The notes beneath the pieces are model-generated. The model had not been told where the DNA came from and ran no database searches. It worked only from the letters and a program-made list of their open reading frames with translations. Positions 17,553-21,879 of a DNA stretch of 21,879 nucleotides are shown one piece after another; position 1 is the stretch's first letter; every line of letters begins with the position of its first letter. Origin of the DNA: Lachnospiraceae bacterium UBA3826. GTDB lineage: Bacteria > Bacillota > Clostridia > Lachnospirales > Lachnospiraceae. Position numbers and translations under genes: made by a program. Location: contig DGII01000005.1 of assembly GCA_002393095.1 (NCBI GenBank), forward strand, positions 1 to 21,879. Direction: 5' to 3'.

Positions 17553-18506
17553 ATGAGTACATATATGATTGATTGGAAGAATATGTCATATAATTCTTTT
17601 AAAATACTAGGTGCATTCTTGAGTCTGGGCTTTATTTTTACAGGTTGTACCAAGACCCAGAAAGAAACGGAAGGAATTGATTACAACAGTCATTATCAGG
17701 ATTTTCTGGAGAGTAAAGAGAAAATCACATTCCATAATGAGTGTGATTATACAGAGTATTTAAACATGTCAGAAATATTGGAAGATGGGGAAGACTATAC
17801 ATTTGGAGAATTATACCATGCAATAGATAGTAATTGTTCTATCCATGATTTACATTATAGTTATATTGATTGTGGGTTGGACGATGATTATGAATTATTG
17901 ATATCAATAGAAACTGAGTATATTCCATGGGATGAATGTTGCCTAAAATTTGTTGTTAAGCATACAGAGGGTGGACTAAAGCTATGCTACGTCACAGACG
18001 AATGGTCTAGGCGTGAAACAAATATATCCTATAGTGGGTTTGTCGTGTCAGATGGAGCAAGTGGAGCCACAGACCATACGTATTACTATGGATACATTGA
18101 TAAATACGGAGCATTTAGGCTTTGGTATGAAGAAGAGGAATTGGCATATATAAAAGACGATGATGAATCATTCCTTATATATCAATACATGTATGATGGT
18201 ATTCTTAATGTTATACCTCTTGAAGGCATTGATTCAATGTGTATATATGAGTTTACGTACGGGAACTTGATTCGGTCAGAAAAGTCATATGCATACATTG
18301 TGTTATATGATCTAAATGGGAAGAAGGTTGATATTAATACAGAAGATGGTCGGAAAGTGTATTCGGATATCAAGGATGCGCTGACTAAAGAAGGTTATAT
18401 GGTGATTTCCGAGTGGGAAGCACAAGTGATAAAAGAGAAGAAGAAAAAAGAAATCGGCTTGGAGAATGAGATACTCTTAAATTATTGTCTACCTAGAGAA
18501 TGGTAG
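17553..18506 (+). CDS. Lipoprotein of unknown function with degenerate acidic loop
   Basis: A 317-residue exported protein. The signal peptide leads to F-T-G-C with Cys32. ATG 17553 is preferred because AGGTGG lies 5 bases upstream; a GTG at 17544 would overlap that site, and an ATG at 17583 would give a shorter signal peptide. Residues 106-115 (D-C-G-L-D-D-D-Y-E-L) look like a degenerate form of the acidic loop in the neighbouring genes. The rest is rich in Tyr, Glu and Asp and has no recognised domain; the tail is a Lys/Glu-rich helix. The stop codon lies inside a perfect 9-base inverted repeat, TTGTCTACC/GGTAGACAA (18485-18510), without a T-tract. The DNA is clearly AT-rich. Confidence 0.82.
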   Translation: MSTYMIDWKNMSYNSFKILGAFLSLGFIFTGCTKTQKETEGIDYNSHYQDFLESKEKITFHNECDYTEYLNMSEILEDGEDYTFGELYHAIDSNCSIHDLHYSYIDCGLDDDYELLISIETEYIPWDECCLKFVVKHTEGGLKLCYVTDEWSRRETNISYSGFVVSDGASGATDHTYYYGYIDKYGAFRLWYEEEELAYIKDDDESFLIYQYMYDGILNVIPLEGIDSMCIYEFTYGNLIRSEKSYAYIVLYDLNGKKVDINTEDGRKVYSDIKDALTKEGYMVISEWEAQVIKEKKKKEIGLENEILLNYCLPREW

Positions 18507-18518
18507 ACAAAGTAAGGA

Positions 18519-18530
18519 TGTTCATGAACA
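18519..18530. repeat. Perfect 12-base palindrome
   Basis: TGTTCATGAACA reads the same on both strands, in the 250-base gap between two lipoprotein genes. It could be an operator for a dimeric regulator or chance. I see nothing else in that gap beyond short broken frames. Confidence 0.25.
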
Positions 18531-18753
18531 GAGATTAAGTTTGAACATAAACGATATCTATTTCAAAATGCAATTGAATTGCCCTAAGCGCAAGATATAC
18601 ATAAGAGTGTATGCAACAGATGGAAGATACTAACTCCGTATTGATTTATGAAAGCCCGGACTCGGAAGTGCAGCCCCAAAAATATAGAATTAATGATGAT
18701 TGCACGAAGTTATCAGATGAAATTGATTAATGCGATATTTAGAGATAATTGAT

Positions 18754-19536
18754 ATGAAGAGAATGAAAAACTATAGGTTTGTGATATTAATAATGCTACT
18801 CATAATGACCGGCTGCGGTAGAGCAGCAGACATTCAGCCTGAAGAGGTTGCAGAAATACAATCTGATAGAGGGAATGAGGCTGAAAGGGCAGAGATGATA
18901 GAAATATCCGATAAATCTGAGGATAGTGATAACGACCAATACAAGGTCGAGAGGACAGAATCGAACACATCGGATGCCAAGCAGACGGAACAGACGAATA
19001 TCACATCAAATGGTGAGGAAGCTTCTTATGAAGGTTTTTTGACCGGTAATGTGCCTGCATATGACCATAGAACTTCCGATAAGATATATTATGCGGATTT
19101 AATAGGGGAATTCGGCACGGATGATGCGAATATAATGACTGATGATTCTGTGGATTTCGATAATGACGGTAAGCCTGATTATTATATTAAAGTTAATGAT
19201 TACTATACGTTTTTGCATATCTATAATGGAAAAATATATATACTGGCAAAGGACGATAGAAGTGTAAATGTCAAATTGCATTTTTCTGTCGCAGACAGTA
19301 AAACATGGATTTACAGCGCACATTTAGCCGGCGCAGCAGGGGATGAATATGAGTTTCGCGCATATGATTCGAAAGGGGAGATTGGTGAGACACGCTATCT
19401 TATGTGGACTAAGGAACATCCATATGAAGCTGATGAGGAACTACAGGGTGAAACAAAATACTATTACAATGGTGAGAGTGTGACAAAAGATAGGTGGTAT
19501 GCGATAGAAGAGAATATGTTGGGAATAATACGATGA
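18754..19536 (+). CDS. Lipoprotein with calcium-loop motif, paralogue of the gene at 16646
   Basis: A 260-residue exported protein if read from ATG 18754, which gives a standard basic N-terminus (M-K-R-M-K-N-Y-R) and lipobox M-T-G-C with Cys21. The longer frame from ATG 18730 adds eight residues with two Glu/Asp and has no better ribosome binding site. An acidic and Thr-rich linker (22-95) is followed by the loop D-F-D-N-D-G-K-P-D at 134-142. After it come N-G-K-I-Y, Y-D-S-K-G-E-I and Y-Y-N-G in the same order as in the lipoprotein at 16646, showing common descent. It is the last gene of the + strand run. No catalytic motif; function unknown. Confidence 0.85.
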   Translation: MKRMKNYRFVILIMLLIMTGCGRAADIQPEEVAEIQSDRGNEAERAEMIEISDKSEDSDNDQYKVERTESNTSDAKQTEQTNITSNGEEASYEGFLTGNVPAYDHRTSDKIYYADLIGEFGTDDANIMTDDSVDFDNDGKPDYYIKVNDYYTFLHIYNGKIYILAKDDRSVNVKLHFSVADSKTWIYSAHLAGAAGDEYEFRAYDSKGEIGETRYLMWTKEHPYEADEELQGETKYYYNGESVTKDRWYAIEENMLGIIR

Positions 19537-19726
19537 GAGCTATAGAAGTAATCAAAAAAGCCCCTCTTGGTATTGTTCATGACTTGTTTGTACTTTCTTG
19601 AGCGGACGAATAGGCTATGAAGCATATCGTATGGAACATGCCATTTTTGGGCAATAAAAAAATCCCGATGGAAGCTAAGTGTCATTTAATGCTATTGAAA
19701 TTTATATGGTATGGGAATTTTAGAAA

Positions 19727-19754
19727 AGCCACCTACTTGAATGGGTAGGTGGCT
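19727..19754 (-). terminator. Hairpin, probable terminator of the sigma/anti-sigma operon
   Basis: AGCCACCTAC (19727-19736) pairs perfectly with GTAGGTGGCT (19745-19754) over an 8-base loop. Read on the minus strand, the stem is followed by TTTCTA, a short T-tract, which suits the end of the minus-strand operon. It also shares the CCACCT/AGGTGG core with the insertion element's left-end hairpin, so an insertion-sequence relic is the alternative. Confidence 0.5.
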
Positions 19755-19802
19755 CTAAAGATATAGAGGTATCTTAATTAACCTAAAGTAATGCGGTAAA
19801 TT

Positions 19803-20384
19803 CTAATCTGCAAGCATACGTACAATCAGTTGCTCGAAGTCCTTTCTTGCCTTCTTCTCTGTGGCTGTACTGTTATACACAATATAAGCATGTCTGCCGT
19901 CCGGTGTATCAAATGCCGCATAATATCTTAATTCAGTGTCTTTTCCCTCAGAATCAGGGATATCATTACCCGTATCTGCAGCTATATAAACCATAGCTCC
20001 GTTCACATCACTTGCCTTAGCATCAAGAAGCTGTGCGGGAGCAGGCGTATCCGCATAGGATATACGAAGCACTGCATGCCCGTAGTCAGTATCAATGACC
20101 TCGCTGTGTGTATCCTCTGATACATCCTTCATATCACGGACAAGAGACATATCCAACTCATTGTATTCATAGGTCGTTCTGTCTGTGATCATGTGTCCTG
20201 TGATCAATATGATAACAGCCGCCGCGGCAATAGTCGGGATCACATAGGCGTAGATGTGACCGGCTTTATGTGAGGCAGGCTGTTCATCTTCAGAATCTCC
20301 CTCTCTCTCTATGCGTGCAAGAGTCTTATCAATAAGCTCTGTCGGAGCATGTTGTAAATCTATCTTTTTACTGTAATCATTCAT
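19803..20384 (-). CDS. Probable membrane-anchored anti-sigma factor
   Basis: A 193-residue protein encoded directly after an ECF sigma factor, overlapping it by 8 bases (ATGAATGA). Residues 1-42 are cytoplasmic and polar (pattern L-I-D-K-T-L-A-R-I-E-R), one membrane segment lies at about 44-65, and the rest (about 66-193) would be outside. No His-x3-Cys-x2-Cys zinc anti-sigma motif is visible. The outer part has a D-T-E-L-R-Y-Y-A-A-F pattern with beta character. Position, overlap and topology match anti-sigma factors that hold ECF sigma factors at the membrane until an outside signal is sensed; sequence alone does not prove the role. Confidence 0.75.
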   Translation of the reverse strand: MNDYSKKIDLQHAPTELIDKTLARIEREGDSEDEQPASHKAGHIYAYVIPTIAAAAVIILITGHMITDRTTYEYNELDMSLVRDMKDVSEDTHSEVIDTDYGHAVLRISYADTPAPAQLLDAKASDVNGAMVYIAADTGNDIPDSEGKDTELRYYAAFDTPDGRHAYIVYNSTATEKKARKDFEQLIVRMLAD

Positions 20385-20910
20385 CGAAGCAATCCCTCTT
20401 CAGTCGATCCTTAAGCTGTGCCCTCGCCCGCATGAGCCTTGTCTTGACAGCGGAAGCGGATATTCCGAGTACACGGGCTATCTCCCTTACATTGTATTCC
20501 TCATAATAATACAGGTGTATGACATCTCTGTAGCTTGCAGGCAGGGACTTCACTGCGGCATATATCCCTTCGGCTTCTATCCCGGCCCAAACCTCATCCT
20601 CGACGGATGGGTTCTCATCGGGCAATCCGACACACCGGTCATCGTCGATGCCGTGGTCTGTCTTATTTTTCCAACTGCTCCTGTACAGGTCATGACATTC
20701 ATTGACAGTCACCCGTATAAGCCATGCCTTCAGATGTTCCTCGGAGCTGATCTTACTTCTGTGTCTGTACAGCTTAAGGAACACATTCTGGAAGCAGTCC
20801 TCTGCGTCCTCTCTGCTATCGGTATTAAGCAGTGCAAGTCGCCAGACCATGTCGGAATATTCTCTGGTCTTATCGCTTATATCAAATACATATCTGTCCT
20901 TCTTGCCCAT
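20377..20910 (-). CDS. ECF-type RNA polymerase sigma factor
   Basis: A 177-residue group 4 sigma factor. Region 2 (about 15-85) shows E-D-A-E-D-C-F-Q-N-V-F-L-K-L and the following W-L-I-R-V-T-V-N. Region 4 (about 118-172) shows Y-R-D-V-I-H-L-Y-Y-Y-E, then the helix-turn-helix V-R-E-I-A-R-V-L-G-I-S with V-K-T-R-L-M-R-A-R. There is no region 3, as usual for the family. The ATG has no ribosome binding site upstream; instead a TATAAT -10 element ends 6 bases before it, so the mRNA is probably leaderless. The next in-frame ATG (20850) would cut into region 2.1. The following anti-sigma-like gene overlaps its end. Target promoters are not identified. Confidence 0.93.
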   Translation of the reverse strand: MGKKDRYVFDISDKTREYSDMVWRLALLNTDSREDAEDCFQNVFLKLYRHRSKISSEEHLKAWLIRVTVNECHDLYRSSWKNKTDHGIDDDRCVGLPDENPSVEDEVWAGIEAEGIYAAVKSLPASYRDVIHLYYYEEYNVREIARVLGISASAVKTRLMRARAQLKDRLKRDCFDE

Positions 20911-20916
20911 GCATTT

Positions 20917-20945
20917 ATTATAGAATAAAATACACGGGATTTGAA
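20917..20945 (-). promoter_or_regulatory. Promoter of the sigma factor operon
   Basis: On the minus strand, TTCAAA (plus positions 20940-20945) and a perfect TATAAT (20917-20922) are separated by 17 bases. Transcription should begin at or next to the A of the sigma gene's ATG. It matches a second promoter at 21055-21083 in the opposite direction. Confidence 0.65.
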
Positions 20946-21054
20946 CAATTCCTTTATAAAATAATTATTCACGTTGTTTTCGTTATCCGTTATGAAACCG
21001 ATTTTTATATACATAATACGATTTGATCAGCGAAGAGGTTGCAATATCAGATCA

Positions 21055-21083
21055 TTCAAATCCTCTCCCTTTTGTCTTATAAT
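21055..21083 (+). promoter_or_regulatory. Divergent twin promoter facing the insertion element
   Basis: TTCAAA (21055-21060), 17 bases, TATAAT (21078-21083). The blocks TTCAAATCC and TATAATA, and downstream GCATGGG and CAGATAT, are identical to those around the sigma factor promoter and occur at matching distances. Confidence 0.6.
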
Positions 21084-21089
21084 AGGAGC

Positions 21090-21182
21090 ATGGGTGGAAG
21101 GAACAGATATATGAAAGCATTATGCGGATTCTTTGAGGGATCGTACTATAACAGAATAAGGGTGTGGCTTAACACGCTGTGA
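21090..21182 (+). CDS. Short reading frame, possibly the 5' stump of an interrupted gene
   Basis: A 30-codon frame from ATG 21090 (starting M-G-G-R-N-R-Y) to a TGA at 21180-21182. A second start, ATG 21111, has AAGGA at a good distance upstream and would give 23 residues (M-K-A-L-C-G-F-F-E-G-S-Y-Y). It lies under a good promoter and ends where the insertion element's left end begins, so the frame may be the start of a gene cut by the insertion, with the remainder beyond the window. It may also be a genuine small protein. I do not recognise the sequence. Confidence 0.35.
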   Translation: MGGRNRYMKALCGFFEGSYYNRIRVWLNTL

Positions 21183-21189
21183 GCAAGAA

Positions 21190-21215
21190 ATCCCCCACCT
21201 CTGTAGGTGGTGGGA
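21190..21215 (+). repeat. Left-end hairpin of the IS200/IS605 element
   Basis: TCCCCCACCT and AGGTGGTGGGA pair over a CTGT loop with one bulged base. Subterminal imperfect hairpins like this are bound by TnpA as single-stranded DNA at the left end of IS200/IS605 elements. Confidence 0.75.
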
Positions 21216-21241
21216 TGAATTGCGATAAACACGGCGTTTCA

Positions 21242-21270
21242 TTGACTTTTGTATCTCACAGTATTATAAT
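21242..21270 (+). promoter_or_regulatory. tnpA promoter
   Basis: TTGACT (21242-21247) and a perfect TATAAT (21265-21270) are separated by exactly 17 bases, 43 bases before the tnpA start. Confidence 0.65.
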
Positions 21271-21313
21271 CAATATATAAACAGTCGTAAATATTATAAA
21301 GGTTGTAATTACC

Positions 21314-21721
21314 ATGAAATTAGACAATAATAATCATTCGGTATTCATGCTGCATTATCATCTTATCATGTGCATTAAATATCGTAATAAAGTGATAGAT
21401 GATATAATCTCAAACCGTCTCAAAGAGATATTTGAGAAGATAGCTCCTTCTTATAACATCACGTTAGAGGAATGGAATCACGATATAGACCATGTACATA
21501 TACTATTTCGAGGACAGCCCAATACAGAAATAAGCAAATTTATCAATGCATATAAATCTGCAAGCAGTAGGCTTATCAAAAAAGAATATCCTCAAATACG
21601 GAAATCTCTTTGGAAAGAGAAGTTCTGGTCGCAGAGCTTTTGTCTGTTAACCACAGGCGGTGCTACAGTAGATATCATTAAACAATACATTCAATCACAA
21701 GGAAAGAAAGATGGCAAATAA
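21314..21721 (+). CDS. tnpA: IS200/IS605 transposase TnpA (Y1 HUH nuclease)
   Basis: A 135-residue single-strand transposase of normal length for the family. It carries the HUH metal-binding motif H60-V-H62 within D-H-V-H-I-L-F and the catalytic tyrosine Y125 in I-I-K-Q-Y-I-Q, so it looks complete. It works as a dimer that cuts and rejoins single-stranded DNA at the element ends, recognising subterminal hairpins such as the one at 21190-21215. AAAGG precedes the ATG. The tnpB gene starts inside its last codons (11-base overlap), indicating coupled expression. Confidence 0.95.
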   Translation: MKLDNNNHSVFMLHYHLIMCIKYRNKVIDDIISNRLKEIFEKIAPSYNITLEEWNHDIDHVHILFRGQPNTEISKFINAYKSASSRLIKKEYPQIRKSLWKEKFWSQSFCLLTTGGATVDIIKQYIQSQGKKDGK

Positions 21722-21879
21722 GGCAATTAAGTACAGAGTATATCCTACAACTGAACAATCTGTTATGTTTGCTAAGACCTTTGGTTGTTGCCGTAAGGTC
21801 TATAACCTCATGCTTTCTGATAAGATTGAAAGTTATAAGTCAACTGGCAAGTTTCCTACGGTCACGCCTGCTAAGTATA
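21711..21879 (+). CDS. tnpB: TnpB RNA-guided nuclease (OrfB), N-terminal part only
   Basis: Only the first 56 codons are inside the window. They begin M-A-N-K-A-I-K-Y-R-V-Y-P-T, followed by F-G-C-C-R-K-V-Y-N-L-M, the usual opening of IS605-family TnpB proteins. The RuvC catalytic residues and the zinc finger would be downstream, so it cannot be said whether the gene is intact. The start overlaps the end of tnpA by 11 bases. TnpB proteins are guided by an RNA made from the right end of the element and cut the donor site, helping to keep the element. Confidence 0.88.
   Translation, partial: MANKAIKYRVYPTTEQSVMFAKTFGCCRKVYNLMLSDKIESYKSTGKFPTVTPAKY

Larger units (their letters stand above)
21180..21879 (+). 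mobile_element. IS200/IS605-family element, left part (cut by window end)
   Basis: The element comprises a subterminal hairpin, a strong promoter, tnpA and the beginning of tnpB, in the order and orientation of IS605-type elements. The exact left end is uncertain, somewhere around 21170-21190; such elements make no target duplication. The right end and any guide RNA lie beyond 21879. Confidence 0.85.

Noticed and set aside
18485..18510. TTGTCTACC/GGTAGACAA hairpin as a terminator
   Set aside because: The stem is perfect but no T-tract follows on either strand, so it was noted only within the gene entry.
19556..19660. Remnant of a transposase or other gene in the gap after the last lipoprotein
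   Set aside because: Short open stretches can be read in several frames, but none is longer than about 30 codons without stops and none resembles a known family.
20993..21021. TGAAACC followed by CGATTT, resembling an ECF-type promoter in the sigma gene upstream region
   Set aside because: The spacing (19-20 bases) is too long for the usual 16-17, and no fitting gene start lies at the right distance.

Overview
The window looks like a chromosomal piece of a low-to-moderate GC Gram-positive anaerobe, most likely a Lachnospiraceae-type Clostridium relative (Butyrivibrio/Roseburia-like). This is an inference from protein style (dCACHE chemoreceptor, GGDEF/EAL proteins with extra PAS modules, clostripain-family lipoprotein, many lipobox lipoproteins), AGGAGG-type ribosome binding sites and TTGnnn-N17-TATAAT promoters. 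No rRNA, tRNA or CRISPR array was seen.

Layout. (1) 33-635: a small lipoprotein. (2) 815-6739: a signalling block on the + strand: a methyl-accepting chemotaxis receptor closed by a clear terminator, a large PAS/GGDEF/EAL cyclic-di-GMP protein with a degenerate GGDEF site and an intact EAL site, and a PilZ receptor protein. Together they suggest local control of motility or surface behaviour by c-di-GMP. (3) 6821-9745: an unknown membrane protein with a C-terminal coiled coil, then an overlapping OmpR-type response regulator and sensor histidine kinase. (4) 9845-12928: two exported lipoproteins, one with a charged coiled coil, the other a clostripain-family (C11) cysteine peptidase with an intact His/Cys pair. 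A 100-base inverted repeat lies between them. (5) 13088-19536: five consecutive + strand genes for exported or membrane-anchored proteins, visibly more AT-rich than the signalling block. Each carries an acidic calcium-loop-like motif (D-x-D-x-D-G-x-x-D/E or a degenerate form). At least two are clearly paralogous, so this looks like a diversified surface lipoprotein family. (6) 19803-20910 (- strand): an ECF sigma factor overlapping a one-pass membrane protein that is probably its anti-sigma factor. (7) 21180-end: the left part of an IS200/IS605 element (left-end hairpin, promoter, tnpA, start of tnpB); its right end lies outside the window.

The most unusual signal is between the sigma gene and the insertion element. 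Two divergent TTCAAA-N17-TATAAT promoters share sequence blocks that extend into the downstream ATGGG...CAGATAT region. The sigma gene's ATG falls about where transcription should start, suggesting a leaderless mRNA. The second promoter drives a short reading frame that ends at the insertion element and may be the 5' stump of an interrupted gene.
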